DNA of 64,000 nucleotides from Strongyloides papillosus (lineage: Eukaryota > Nematoda > Chromadorea > Rhabditida > Strongyloididae). The DNA is taken from the NCBI GenBank assembly GCA_005656395.1, contig SRSI01000077.1, forward strand, positions 806,001-870,000, written 5' to 3'. The notes below the pieces were generated by a model. It saw nothing but the letters and a program-made list of their open reading frames with translations. It did not search any database and was not told where the DNA came from. Position numbers and translations under genes: made by a program. Shown here one piece after another: positions 23,740 through 35,405 of the stretch. Position 1 is the stretch's first letter. Each line of letters begins with the position of its first letter.

Positions 23740-24885
23740 CTAATTATTTTCAATTTTAACCTCTTTCTCTTCTTTCTTGACTTCCTGTTCTTCAACTTTG
23801 ACTTTTTTCTCTTCAACTCCTCCGTCTCCAGAATGTTTACGTTTGTTACCTTGGTACCCTCCGTTTCTGTTACGTTTAGAATTTCCATTACTCTTCTTTT
23901 TATTAGTATTTAAATGGTAGTAATATGTTTTCCAATATTCTGTTTCCTCTTCCGAGTTTAATGTACGAGCTTCAACGTTCCCACTTCCAGCAAAGAGCTT
24001 CAGCTTTCCTTCTCCATCTGCAAGAGCTTTATCCAAAACCTCTTTCGCAATATTTTCCGTATCTCCAGCAAAACGGACTTTTGCTTTCCCGTCTCCTTCA
24101 AGTTGGACAAATGCACAGTCACCGAACGACTTGAAATATGATTTGATATCATTTATACTAGCTTTCTCTGGCAAGCCACATAAAGCTAGAACATTTCCAC
24201 TCTTGAAGGTTGGAGTTGCAACGGCATCCTCCACGGCCTTATTTTTGTTTTCTTTCATGAGCTTAGCTTCTTCTTTCTTTTTTTTATTTTCTTCTGCAGT
24301 TTCCTTGATATAATCTTCTCGACTTATTCTTGAGATCGTATGTTCTCCGAACTTCTCAGTTCCCTCCAGAGCTTTATTCATTTCCTCGACAGTTTCATAA
24401 ATGGTAAAAACAGACCCCTTAAATTCTTTAGTCTGACAATTAGTATGCTTGCTAACATTCTCAACAGCACCATATTTCTCACAATAATTAATAATGTCAT
24501 CTAGGGTAGCATCAAGAGGAAAACCTTTAAAATAAGCAGTACGACTTTTACAACCCTGCCAATATGAAATAGAGCTTTCTGGGAGAGGAATATTTGGATT
24601 ACGTTTAACGGCCTTTTTTTCCTCATCAAAAATAAAATATTTGCCATCTTTCAATCCTTCAATAACATATGGTCTTAATTCTTCATTCTTAACGTATTCA
24701 GAGACTTTTCTAAACTTTTCAAAAACTGATAAATCAATCCAACCGTCACTTCCAGCTTTTGTTTGCTCCTGAAGAAAGTTATCTTTAGTATAATTGTAAT
24801 TTCCAAAGTAGTGATCAAAAGTTTTTTTGATAAATGAAGGAATAACTTCTGGTGATAATAATGAGACGGTTTGCTCTTGTGTCAT
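23740..24885 (-). CDS. SSB: La autoantigen homologue (La ribonucleoprotein, SSB)
   Basis: A single exon encodes 381 residues. The La motif covers about residues 5-100 (winged helix with the FDHYFGNYNYTKDNFL region). RRM1 spans about 113-195, with YFKGFPLDATLDDI as RNP2, and a second RRM spans about 228-325. A Lys/Glu-rich tail with a GNKRKHSG nuclear-signal-like patch closes the protein. La binds the 3' UUU-OH end of new RNA polymerase III transcripts in the nucleus and chaperones tRNA precursors. It heads a run of five same-strand genes and is divergent from MLH1, sharing a 500-nt promoter interval. An AG acceptor (GTGAATTTTAG) lies about 22 nt upstream of the start. Confidence 0.93.
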   Translation of the reverse strand: MTQEQTVSLLSPEVIPSFIKKTFDHYFGNYNYTKDNFLQEQTKAGSDGWIDLSVFEKFRKVSEYVKNEELRPYVIEGLKDGKYFIFDEEKKAVKRNPNIPLPESSISYWQGCKSRTAYFKGFPLDATLDDIINYCEKYGAVENVSKHTNCQTKEFKGSVFTIYETVEEMNKALEGTEKFGEHTISRISREDYIKETAEENKKKKEEAKLMKENKNKAVEDAVATPTFKSGNVLALCGLPEKASINDIKSYFKSFGDCAFVQLEGDGKAKVRFAGDTENIAKEVLDKALADGEGKLKLFAGSGNVEARTLNSEEETEYWKTYYYHLNTNKKKSNGNSKRNRNGGYQGNKRKHSGDGGVEEKKVKVEEQEVKKEEKEVKIENN

Positions 24886-25186
24886 GTTATAAAATATATA
24901 AACCTAAAATTCACTAATTATTCAAGTAAAATACTGCAACAAAGAAAAAGTATAGATAAAAATAACTAAGAACTACAGTGAAATGCGAATGAAATGCAAA
25001 GGAATTTAAACGAAATTAAAAAAGTAAAATCATCTTACCAAAAATTAAAAAATATCGTTTTAAGAGTGAAATGCAAACACGCGCTCTTTGAACATGCTTT
25101 TTTGCTTTTGATAAAAAGATAAAAAGTATTCAGATATATTTTATTTACTCTGTTGATTAAAGGTATCCCTTCAGGACGATGTACTG

Positions 25187-25199
25187 GAAGGTTCTAGAA
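25187..25199 (+). promoter_or_regulatory. Consensus heat-shock element
   Basis: GAAGGTTCTAGAA is a perfect three-unit heat-shock-factor site (GAAnnTTCnnGAA). It sits 25 nt upstream of a TATA box and 187 nt upstream of the MLH1 start codon. Known heat-shock promoters have this arrangement; function here is inferred. Confidence 0.55.
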
Positions 25200-25223
25200 A
25201 TTGGTAAAAAGTGTTCCTTAAAC

Positions 25224-25232
25224 TATAAATAG
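25224..25232 (+). promoter_or_regulatory. TATA box of MLH1
   Basis: TATAAATAG is a full TATA-box match in the MLH1 orientation, 154 nt before the start codon. It would place transcription initiation near 25255. Confidence 0.45.
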
Positions 25233-25385
25233 TAGGAATTGCTAGCCAAATACCATTACGAAATTCATTAAATCATCGTTTCTTTGTTGTATTGTTGTAA
25301 TGATCCATCTAAAATATATACTAATTAGTGTTGTTACTTATAGGGACTTTGGTTATTAATAAAATATTTACTGTTGTAAAAAACA

Positions 25386-27885
25386 ATGGGGGTTATTCAT
25401 AGACTTCCTCAGGAATTGATAGATCTTATTGCTGCGGGTGAAATAATTGCAAAGCCCTTTAATGCGGTCAAAGAGCTAGTTGAAAACTCTATGGACGCTG
25501 GAGCTACTGAAATAAGCATTATAATAGCAGATGGAGGTCTAAGTTCACTACAAGTTCAAGTAGGTTTTGAAAATGTAAATATGTTGTTTTACTCATACTT
25601 TGCTACAGGATAATGGCTGTGGGATAGATAAAGATGACTTAAAAATCGTGGCAGAAAGGTTTACGACCTCTAAACTAAAGTCTACGGATGATTTTAAAAA
25701 AATGCAAACTTACGGGTTTAGAGGCGAAGCCTTAGCAAGCATCTCCTGTATTTCCAATTTAAGTATCACAAGTAGGACTAAGGATTCAAATGTAGCTTTT
25801 AGTGCTACTTACGTGTCAGGAAAACTTGAAGGGGCAGTGAAGCCATCGACAGGGAAAATCGGCACACTGGTTACAGTAAAGAATTTATTTGATAAGCTTA
25901 ATGTGAGGAAGGTCTCTTTTAAAAATTCTACTGATGAAAGAAATCGCATATCAGATGTAATCGTTAGATATGCAATTGAAAATCCACACATAGCGTTTGC
26001 CTTTAAAAGTAATTCAAATAAAGTTTCCTTCAGAACAACAGGAAACAATAACATCAGAGATTGTGCTTCCGTCTTACTTGGCCCAAGTATTGGGAACTCA
26101 CTCATTGAACAGAATTTTTCGGATAAAAGACTTCATTTTGAATGCAAGCTTGTTCTTACAAAACCAAAACCTCCACGTGTATCAACATATAAAAAAGATA
26201 TGGAAGGAAATAAACGGATTTTCCATATTTTTATTAATAAACGTTTGGTTGAGTGTTCATCATTGCAGACTGCCATCAACTATACATTTAATTGTTGTGG
26301 GAAAGTATGTTCTTTTATCTCTGTTTCTTTAAAAATTGATCCTGACAGAGTTGATGTCAATATTCATCCGTCCAAAAAGGATGTAATTTTTTTGAATTCA
26401 GAACAAATTACTCAAAGAATTTGTGAATATGTAAAAAATTACTGCAGAGATGAAGCGGATGCTACGATGGAATTAGTAGATGTTTCTCAGAAATTATCAC
26501 TTTATTTTGGTGCTTTAGAATGTGATAGAACAAAGAATAACGGATCGTCCATGTCGCAAGGAATATGTCAAAGTTCGCAAAAAGATATATCGAATAACAG
26601 TTTAATGGAGGTAGAGAATTCTAGTAAAATATCTGAGTCTACGGATATAAATTATAAAACATCTCATCTAGAGGATAAAAAAAATGATCAAGACAAAGTC
26701 CAATCAATATCCGAGGATCAAAAGTTACATCCCCATGAACCAACAGCAAAAAAACTAAGATTGACGGAGGATGTCAATAGCGATCTCCAACCATCAATTA
26801 TGGATTTTGTTACACATGACGACAATTTAAAAAATACACAATTAAATATGGAGTCATTTGGGGCAACGTCTAACAAACAAAAACAAGTAAATCAGTTGCC
26901 ACCAAAGAAAATATATGATCACTACAAAGATAGAACAAACACTGTAGACAGGAAAATACCTGAATTTTTTCACAAGGACAACAAAGACGATTTTCGGCGT
27001 CTATCTATTTCACAAAATATAGAATTAATTTCTATTAATGATCATACACAAGTGACTGAATTGAAGGACAAACCAGACGTACTAAATATACTTCTTAGAA
27101 AATTTAATCTTAACTCATTAAAAATATTAACTAATGGAGTGTTTCAACATACAGATGAACAGTTGAAAGAAATATTCCACCGTTTTACATTTGTTGGGTT
27201 TTCTAAGGACTTGGACTATATTTTAATACAACATAACACTTCTCTGTTCAGACTAAAGTTTGTTGACATTTTTGGTGAAGTATTTTATCAATTGTTCCTT
27301 TTCTCCTTTGGCAATTTTGGTATTTATAGATTTGAGGCGGAGAATGATGATGACTTACCTTACTTAGAGGATCTGTTAAAGTGTTATCTTCTGTTAACGA
27401 ACACAGATGTTGAAGATGAATCTGTTCTCACTGACATTGAAGAAGGAATTGAATTTTTAATGACTCAGAAAGAAATGTTATGGGACTACTTTGGTATATT
27501 GCTTGAGACGAAAAATTCAAAGCCTTATCTTTCAGCAATCCCATTTCTTTTAGAAAACTATATTCCTCACTATGAAGCATTGCCAGGTCTTGTATATAAT
27601 TTAATTGGTGGTGTTGACTACAGCGATGAATTACGTTGTATCCACCAAATGTGTTGTATATTATCAGATTTCTATATTCCTAAAACAAAATTTTGCTCAA
27701 AAGTTGAAGCGGAAAATAATATTTATTGTTTAAATAAAAGAATTGAACAATGGCAAGAAATAGTTAAAGAAATTTTGATACCCTTGATACCAAAATTCTA
27801 TCCGTCAAAGAATTTGGAGGCTAACAAAGCAGTTTATAAAGTTACAGACTTACTTGATGTATATAAAGATTTTGAGCGTTGTTAG
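25386..27885 (+). CDS. mlh-1: DNA mismatch repair protein MLH1 (MutL family)
   Basis: Two exons, 25386-25559 and 25609-27885, give 816 residues. The N-terminal GHKL ATPase has all its motifs: ELVENSMDAGAT at about 30-41, DNGCGID at 59-65, YGFRGEALAS at about 93-101 and a GT-x-V lid motif further on. The transducer domain contains the HPSKKDV segment. A low-complexity linker, about residues 350-560, leads to the MLH1 C-terminal dimerisation domain. The last residues are FERC, the conserved MLH1 C-terminus that completes the endonuclease site of its PMS2-type partner. MLH1 acts after MutS in mismatch repair and in meiotic crossing-over. The intron interrupts just before DNGCGI. Confidence 0.95.
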
Positions 27886-28092
27886 AAAATGATTTATAGT
27901 TTCAATTTACTAACCATATAAATGTTTATTATTTGTTTATTTGTAATCGAGGAAATAAATATTTTCGAGTAACGACCTTGGTTGTCATTTAATTGAGCTT
28001 ACTGTATAATGTAGTATAAAAACTCCAATTCTCATTAAAATGTCTCAATAAAAACTAGTTGTATTCAAAGTAGTCACATTTTTCCGATTACA

Positions 28093-28520
28093 ATGAAATC
28101 ATCTATCAGTTTTGCTATTATTTTAGCAATTATTATAGGACAAGCATTTGCCTGTAATATCATTATCCATGTCAAATCTAATACTACTAAGAAATTTCAA
28201 GCTCAAGTAACACCACCATTAGGAAAGGCAGGAGATAAGTATGTATAAATGTCTTTTTTTTCTATTAATAATAAAATTTTAGATGGACATTCACAGCATT
28301 AAAACAAAGAAATACATTCCAAGAAAAAGCTGATGTTTGTGGAATCGGTGACTTCAAAATTGATATATATGAAAATGGAAAACTTAATAACACCGTTACT
28401 GTCAAATTGAATGGTATTGGACGTGTTGACTATCAAGTAGGTGATGATTTGAAACCAGTAATGGTTATTCGTCATGGAGCTGCTTGTGAAGGAGCATGTG
28501 CTCCAATTTCTACTCACTAA
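28093..28520 (+). CDS. Small secreted nematode protein, family uncertain
   Basis: Two exons, 28093-28238 and 28283-28520, give 127 residues. A signal peptide (about 1-20, cleaved after AFA) leaves a mature protein of about 107 residues. It has four cysteines: one at the new N-terminus, one in ADVCGIGDF, and two in GAACEGACAP near the end. The body alternates short hydrophobic strands (IIIHVKS, KFQAQV, WTFTAL, FKIDIYENG, VTVKLNG), suggesting a small beta-sandwich. It recalls small nematode-specific secreted proteins such as the C. elegans uterine-lumen group, but that is from memory and unverified. It is not a transthyretin-like protein by motif. TATAAAAA at about 28015-28022 is a plausible TATA box. 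Two disulphides are likely. Confidence 0.75.
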
Positions 28521-28763
28521 TCACAATACAAAAATACTTAAAAACCAATTAAATTTGTTTTAATCAATACATACTATTAAAGTGATTTTAGTAAAATACC
28601 CTAAGGCATCTTAAAATATATCAAATTAAAGTATGCATTTATAATTTTCAATAAAGAAATATTACTACTTATATAGTTTACAGGAAAACAAAATATTTTT
28701 ATTAATTTTTTAATCAAATTCTATAGAAAAAAACTCGTATCAAAAAATTTATATAATTCCTAT

Positions 28764-29180
28764 TCAATTACAATTGTTCATTCCTTCTTTTTCTGAAACA
28801 AATTTTTTTATTATCGGAAACACACTTGTTTTAGATATCTCTTGTGGTGCCTCTTTTCTCCCAGTTACATAGTAAAACAAATCCCACTCATTCGTATCAC
28901 CATTGATTAGTTTGTCGTACTCTATCAATTGTTTTGGTGAAAGGCTCTTTAACATTTCATCAGCAAAATCTCCAAAAATAATATCATTCTCAAGAATACC
29001 TCTTTTTTTACTTTGATAATATAAACGCGCACGTTGCTTTTGAATATCCGTCTCTTTGTAAATAATTTTTGATTTTAAATCAGTGCTTACAGCATTTTTG
29101 AGAATAGTATGATGAATATTATGCTTAGAAATTATACGGAAACTTGCTCCAATAGTCTTGATGGTATTTAACAAAACCAT
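28764..29180 (-). CDS. SDHAF2: Succinate dehydrogenase assembly factor 2
   Basis: A single exon encodes 138 residues. The N-terminal 40 or so are basic and Ser/Thr-containing, as in a mitochondrial targeting sequence. Then comes the family core (RARLYYQSKKRGILENDIIFGDFADEML in overlapping form, then LIEYDKLI and NEWDLFYYVTG). SDHAF2 (yeast Sdh5/Emi5) promotes covalent FAD attachment to the SDHA flavoprotein of complex II in the matrix. Length is normal for the family. Confidence 0.9.
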   Translation of the reverse strand: MVLLNTIKTIGASFRIISKHNIHHTILKNAVSTDLKSKIIYKETDIQKQRARLYYQSKKRGILENDIIFGDFADEMLKSLSPKQLIEYDKLINGDTNEWDLFYYVTGRKEAPQEISKTSVFPIIKKFVSEKEGMNNCN

Positions 29181-29770
29181 TCTATTAAATTTAGAAAGAA
29201 TTAGTTAATTGGTGATAAGGGGTATATCTTTCCAAGAATTATTTATTGAGGAAAATATATTTTTGCTCTGATACCGATCATTTATTTTGTCTAACGAAAC
29301 AGGAACGTCTTACTGAATAATTTTTTTATCAAAATTTCAATTAACTCCTACATATTTTTGTTTATTTATAAAATTTAATATTAACGAACAAAAATCATAT
29401 AAACAATTCTCACGTGATTTTTATTTTTACAATCAAAAGAGAATAAAAAAAACGCGTTTAAACTTTTAGAAATAACAAATATTTTCATGATAAAATAATT
29501 TTTTTATTTCTGATATGTTGATTCTATATATACTTTAAAGACACGTCATTGTTTCCAGTGTTTGCATATTATATGTATAAAGTTTGCAAATTTAACTATT
29601 GATTATTAATAACCATAGTGTCGCTTTATCATTCGCTACTTCTTTAATAGATCCACCTCTCTTGATAATATATAAAAGGTGCTTTAACTCGAACAGCTGT
29701 TTGACTATTCATTTGACAGTTAAAATCTTGTTATTATTAAGCTCCATATAAATTTTTATAGGTATATACC
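29181..29770. promoter_or_regulatory. Divergent interval SDHAF2 / SMIM14
   Basis: This 590-nt interval separates the SDHAF2 start (-) from the SMIM14 start (+). TATATAAAAGG at about 29669-29679 is a TATA-like element facing SMIM14. The palindrome CACGTG does not occur intact; a CACGTGA-like word lies near 29411. The rest is AT-rich. Confidence 0.35.
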
Positions 29771-30173
29771 ATGAGTGATCAATGTGAAGCTTTGTTTAGT
29801 TCTGAAGCCTTAATGAATAGGCTTTCTGCATTGGTAGGTTAATATTAGATATCAATCAATTAACAATTAATTTACTAATAAATATATAGCTTCAACAAAA
29901 TCAAGAGTACTGCACTGATACTGACTGTGACGGTGAAACATTGCCAAGAATAGATCAAAATAATTTAGTTTTAATTATGGGAATGTGGGTGGCATTTGCC
30001 ATCTTGATGTATGCTTTACGCCCATCAAGCTTACGATCTGCTGGAGATGCTCAATCTACGAAGAATAATGAAAATGGAAGAAATGAAGACAATGTAATTA
30101 ACTGTTCTTTTTCTTCCAACATAATTTTTATTCATTTTAGCATGATAATGATCAACCTCCTGCCGTATTATAA
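29771..30173 (+). CDS. SMIM14: Small integral membrane protein 14
   Basis: Three exons, 29771-29833, 29890-30093 and 30141-30173, give 99 residues. The N-terminal cysteine-containing segment and the QNQEYCTDTDC motif, one membrane span (about LVLIMGMWVAFAILMYAL), the following RPSSLR and a short tail ending in DQPPAV all match the vertebrate SMIM14 layout. SMIM14 is a conserved ER membrane protein of unknown biochemical role. ATTTTTATAG, 9 nt before the start, is a possible spliced-leader acceptor. The last exon codes for only ten residues and depends on the match to the vertebrate tail. Confidence 0.87.
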
Positions 30174-30705
30174 AAAAAAGATTGTTTTTTTAAATGATGA
30201 AGGAATTATTATTTCACACCGCTTTCGGGAATTTTAAAATGTATATACGGTTCCTGTATTAAAATATTCATATTTTTAGAAATAAAAAAGCATTAAATAA
30301 AAGAAGATATATTTATTTGTATTTTCTTGAAATTCTCAATTATTGATATTTAGAATAAAAACATATAAATGGGAGATAATATTTGTGTACAAAAATAGAG
30401 TAATAACATACATAGTTTTCTATTCAAACTATTTTCAATTGCTCAGGAGCATTTTTCCACTAAATTTTTTTTAAATAATACTTTATATAATTATTATTGC
30501 TAAAGAGTAAATGGAGTGATAGTTAATAATGAGATAGGCACATTCATTCATCCGTATTGCTATAATTACTAGATAAAGTATTTTTGACAACAATTTTTTA
30601 TTTAATTAAAGTTAGTGTTAATTTACTAAGGAAAGATGTTTGAGTGCCACTAATAATGGTACTGAAAGTACAAGAGGATTTGATTGTGATAGTAAAAATA
30701 TTGTG
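30174..30705. other. Convergent 3' spacer
   Basis: This lies between the SMIM14 stop (+) and the palmitoyltransferase stop (-). It contains AATAAA-like words near 30280-30300 suited to SMIM14 polyadenylation. No gene is seen. Confidence 0.45.
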
Positions 30706-32064
30706 TTATCCAACCTCATTTTCTTCAATGTTACTATGATTATCTTCACTTCGATTTAAACTGTCATGTATTCTTACAGCATCAGTAAATTTTAAAGGTT
30801 TTGTTCCTTTAAAATCAGAGAGCTGTATCGATGATTTGCTAGAAGTTGACACGTTTGATGATTTTTGTGATGGTTGTTGTAAAGGTACAACTGATTCCAT
30901 AGCTTCACGTACACTTTGTTCGTAAACAGTGTTAGGCGTTGTTAGAGGTGTTGACTCTTCATTATTTATTTGATCATCATATAAATTACATCTAGAATCA
31001 GATGATGTGTTATGTTGCGATTGTTTGACTATTCCATAAGATGATGATATCATTCCTAAAGATTGAGCAGTTCCAATAGAATCATCTTCAGCAATTGATT
31101 TTGTAAATTTAATATGACCATCCTTACTTGGAATGTCATTAGGTACATATATAACAGCTGGTGTTTTCTCATAATCTTCATCAAGAGAGAATGGGTTTAT
31201 TTGAGGATAATTATATTTTATATAACTTGGCATTTCACTTGAACATAATGTGTTAGTGCAATTTTTCCAACATCCATGTGTAAATGGATTAAATCCGGAA
31301 CGAAATTTACCAGTAACTTGTTCATTTGTTGTTCTAGCTCTACATACTAATACAATATGGAACATTGTTAAGAGCACAATTGGAAGAGAAAAAATTCCTG
31401 AAACAGCCGCTAGCACGAGAGCACACAAATTTGGACGAGTTGATAAATCATCTTGATTTGTAACAACAAAAATAATACATATTGTTGTTACAAAAATTGC
31501 ATGTGTTAATAAAGATAATAAGAAAAAGAAAAATTGTCTATAATTTCTTCTTCCAATACAATTATGGACCCAGGGACAGTGATGATCAAATGTATCAATA
31601 CACCTAAACAAAATTAATAAACACTATTTAATAACTTACTTATTACACATTGAGCAATGTGAAGCTCGTGGTGGTCTATAGAATTTACAAGTTGTACACC
31701 ATTTCATTCTTACTGTAATACCGTTAATTTCAACATTTTTATACAATGGTGATCTAAAATCATCATTTAACTGTTCTTCTGAATGGTCAGCTAATATATT
31801 AAAATAATATTAATATAATTGAAGTAATTGAAACAAACCTTTAGGAATAATACCAGGATCCATTAACATAGCTCTCATAAAATTAACAACAGCAATTAGG
31901 AAAAAAATAACATCAAAACCAACAACTGCCCAACCATATACACCAATAAATTTAATTAACTCTGGACACAATAAAACAAAGAATGCTCCAGAACATGACA
32001 AAAGTAAAGTCCACGCTAATATACAAGGTGCCCAGTTGTAGAATGCTTTACATAATTTAGTCAT
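30706..32064 (-). CDS. dhhc-8: DHHC palmitoyltransferase, ZDHHC5/8 type
   Basis: Three exons, 32064-31839, 31790-31640 and 31603-30706, give 424 residues. Two N-terminal membrane spans (about 14-36 and 42-64) precede the cysteine-rich domain: [18 protein letters not shown], then DHHC at 132-135 in [20 protein letters not shown]. Two more spans follow, then a [10 protein letters not shown] block specific to the ZDHHC5/8 group and a long Ser-rich cytosolic tail. The enzyme transfers palmitate to protein cysteines through an acyl-cysteine intermediate at the DHHC cysteine, typically at the plasma membrane. The middle intron falls inside the cysteine-rich domain, just before DTFDHHC. The tail ends in EENEVG; a PDZ ligand as in vertebrate ZDHHC5/8 is not evident. 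Confidence 0.92.
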
Positions 32065-34073
32065 GTTATATTTAAAGTATTAGCTTTATCTTACTATAAT
32101 TATAAAAAATATCATTTCTTCAAATTAATACATGGGTCAAGCGTCATTTCACCAATTAAGGAGAAAAATGTGGGGACAATCATTGAGTATATTGGTATAA
32201 TTATTAATAAAATATATTTTAAATTTAAAAAAAAATAAAAAATTGTACTATATAACGATGAGAAGTAGATGATCATAATATTTTTTAAGTTTGTTACTCA
32301 TATTTGTAATAGTTAAAAATGCCTTCGTACGTTAAAATAGTGATAACATACAATTTCTAAAGTTTTTCGTAATAATTCAAGTTTTGGAATCTAAACTTTA
32401 TTCAATGTGTTATTTATGTTTTTCTAATTAATAGTGACAGAATGTTTTATTTTCATGAACTAGCTAAGAATTGGTAAACAAAAATCTTGTTGAGAAAACT
32501 ATATTTGAATACTATTCCAAGAATATTGCCTCTAAGATTTGGCTTTTTATTAAACTATGAATTTGTACGCATATTAAAGATTACACATGTATTGGATTAA
32601 AATAAGATATATTTTAAAATATTAATTTAGTATTTTAAAATATCAAAATAATTTGGATGTTGTTTAAATGTAAATGTCTTGAAAATTTAAAAATCCTGAG
32701 AATGAAGTTACATTTTAAGATACGTAAAATATATTTAGTTTATAAAGTTATGTATTAAAATTTTAAAGAAACATCAGTAAAATATAATTGAATTTCGACA
32801 AAAAAACATTTTTCACAATATTGTACAAGTTTATTTACCGTGTGACAAATAACTTTTTTTAGCATTTTTATTACTAAATATTTTGGATAGAAATGTTTTT
32901 AATCAAAATTTTAAACACATAATCTTTTTGATTATTTTAACAGTTGACTCTGGGTATAGTTTATATTGTAAAAAATATTCAAAATTAGTATATTTTATGG
33001 CCTTATATCTTTCTTATTAAGCAACATGGAGCTATGAAAATTGTCTCAATTATTTTACAACCTCTTTATCACAATGATTTATTTATTTGTTAGTCAATTT
33101 CCGTATCAATTTTCAAAGATAAATTTGAAACTCATGACATTTTTCAGAAAAAAAGTAATTTTTTCCATAAAAATGATGTCATAACATAAAAATGTACTTT
33201 TCATAGTATAAAATAGATTTCAAATACTCAAAATTTATTTGTAAGTTGTGAGATCAAATTTAGAAATTTTCATAAACTTTTTCCATGTTTAATTTTTTTT
33301 ACTATTTTGTACACATCTGATAGTGGAAATTTCAAGAATAACATATTATATAATCATAGCTAGTATATTATACATAATAAAGCATTAAATTGAAAAAAAA
33401 ACAACTTTTTTTTAAAATAAAATACTGATTTTAAAAATTCTAAAGTAATAAAGCAACTTACTGATAAAAGATAAATATTTATTCTTATGAAAAACGATTG
33501 GATAAATATATAAATTAAATATTTGGTTGTTCAAGATCATTACTATATTTGAAGTTGTAAAATATTTTAACCTTTTTGTTTTTTATTTTTTAGCAATTTA
33601 TAATCTTTAATAACTAAATTTTCGAAAATGACTATATAATATATAATTTTTGAATCTTTGGTTATCAGGTGGATATGAAGTAACAAAAAAATATAAAGTA
33701 TTAAAAAAATTATATAAACTTGTATATATGTAATGTTTTATTTAGTTTCATCTATGTATAATATAAACTAACTTTAAAATTTAAAAAAAATCAATAACAT
33801 TATTTGAAGAATGAGGAAATTTTATTTGTTAACATTAATCTATTTCTGTATATAGAAAGATCTCTATATTTTTAAAATTGAATTAAGTTTACAAATTTTA
33901 AATGGAATTAGTTTGGGTCAAAATAGTCATTTTTTTATAGTTTAAAATGAATTAATCATTAAAAAATTACTACATTTATACTATGTAACAATTATAAAAT
34001 CATAGTATTAAATAACGTTTGATAAATGATATATATGAAGAGTATAGATGTAATATATTATTATTTTATGATA
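32065..34073. other. AT-rich spacer without a gene
   Basis: This 2-kb spacer lies between the palmitoyltransferase start and the sarcoglycan stop. It is among the most AT-rich parts of the window and has no meaningful frame. I see no repeat structure beyond short A and T runs. Confidence 0.5.
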
Positions 34074-35147
34074 CTACAGGCAAATATTAGCATTTGCTAT
34101 GCATGGTTTATTTCCTTGAACAATAAATAATTTTGGCCTAGCTGAATTACAAATACATACTTTGAATGCGTCAACGGATGCTGTAAGGGCTGGTGAAGAA
34201 GATAATGGTATAGTTTTGTGAGTATTAGCAAAACGAAGAGATGGTGAAATTATTCTCAAAGAACCATCTTGGGATGTTTTAAGGCGAAAAGCTGTATCAA
34301 TTGTTACATTTATATTTTTTGAATCCAATAAAATGCCTTCATTTCCACGTAGATTTATATTTTCTCCACTAATGCTTAATTCCTCATTAATTGGACTCCT
34401 TATCTAAAAATGTAAAAAATATTTTAATAATAATTTTATTAAATAAACAAACTTTATTTGTAACTATATTTTTTGTACTTATTTTCTTAATTTTTTTATC
34501 AATCGTAACTAGTGGATTTCTTGCACTAAATAAAATTTTTCCGTCATCTCTATTTAGGACATGAAAATCTTCCGCATTTTCAATTTTACAAATTCCATTA
34601 CTCATTGAATAACTTGGCCCTTTTTCTCCACTCCTTATTATAATTCTACTACCTTCAATGCGCATATTTTTATCTTTTTCTCCATATACTCTCCCACTTT
34701 TGGCTATTATGTGGCCTAAATTAATTTTTTCTCCAGAAAAATCGACCATTGTTAATTGCTGATTCGTATCTGGATCTATATAATTATGAAAATGTAATGA
34801 TCGCATTCCTCGTGCATTCATTTGCAATACATTTATTAATAGTATATTAAGCTAAAATTTATTTTTGCATTATTAATAAAGTAAAAGTCCATATTTAAAA
34901 ATTATGAAACAAAATATCTTGATTAATAATAAATAAAACTTACTAATAACATTCCAAATGCTATTATAAAAATAATTATAACATAAATAATTAAACACAT
35001 TAATTTTTTTTCCCTTAATCCAGTAACAAAAAGTTTTTTACCATCAACTTTGGTTTCCTTTAATGAATCAGCTTCATCTTTAAGAGAATCTTTATATTCA
35101 GATGATTCTGAATCTTCTCGTCTCCTAACATAATGAGGAATTGCCAT
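34074..35147 (-). CDS. SGCB: Beta-sarcoglycan
   Basis: Three exons, 35147-34944, 34851-34453 and 34403-34074, give 310 residues, close to the usual size. A short charged cytosolic N-terminus precedes one membrane span (about 48-75), making a type II membrane protein. The extracellular part has the sarcoglycan beta-strand pattern, the LRGNEG segment shared with beta-sarcoglycan, and a C-terminal cysteine cluster (VCICNS, CIANANIC). Sarcoglycans form part of the dystrophin-associated complex in muscle membranes. Beta is preferred over gamma/delta because of RGNEG and the longer N-terminus, although the last residues are gamma/delta-like. The gene lies 258 nt downstream of DYNC2I1 on the same strand. 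TTTATTATAG, 17 nt before the start, is a possible acceptor. Confidence 0.8.
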
Positions 35148-35405
35148 TGAAAAAAATACTATAATAAAAAAGTGTAAAATTCTATTCTTAAGTAATTTAA
35201 AAATTATATGCTACTTTACATATATATTTAAAATTATATGTAATTTATATTAAACAAGTAAAATGATTGGATAGATTTTTTATTGATTCTAAGAGTGTTA
35301 TATTTACAATGGCAGATATAATAAGAAATGATATATTTAAAGATGTATATTTAGTGACATTTTAAAGAATATTATTAAATAATAAAGCAGAAAAAAAAAT
35401 CAATA

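Larger units (their letters stand above)
24886..25385. promoter_or_regulatory. Divergent promoter interval between La and MLH1
   Basis: The 500 nt between the La start (-) and the MLH1 start (+) contain a heat-shock element and a TATA box, both on the MLH1 side and listed separately. The La side is A/G-rich, with AATG-containing repeats around 24980-25010. No gene is visible in this interval. Confidence 0.55.

Noticed and set aside
28093..28520. Transthyretin-like protein
   Set aside because: Size and secretion fit, but the family's sequence motifs are absent.
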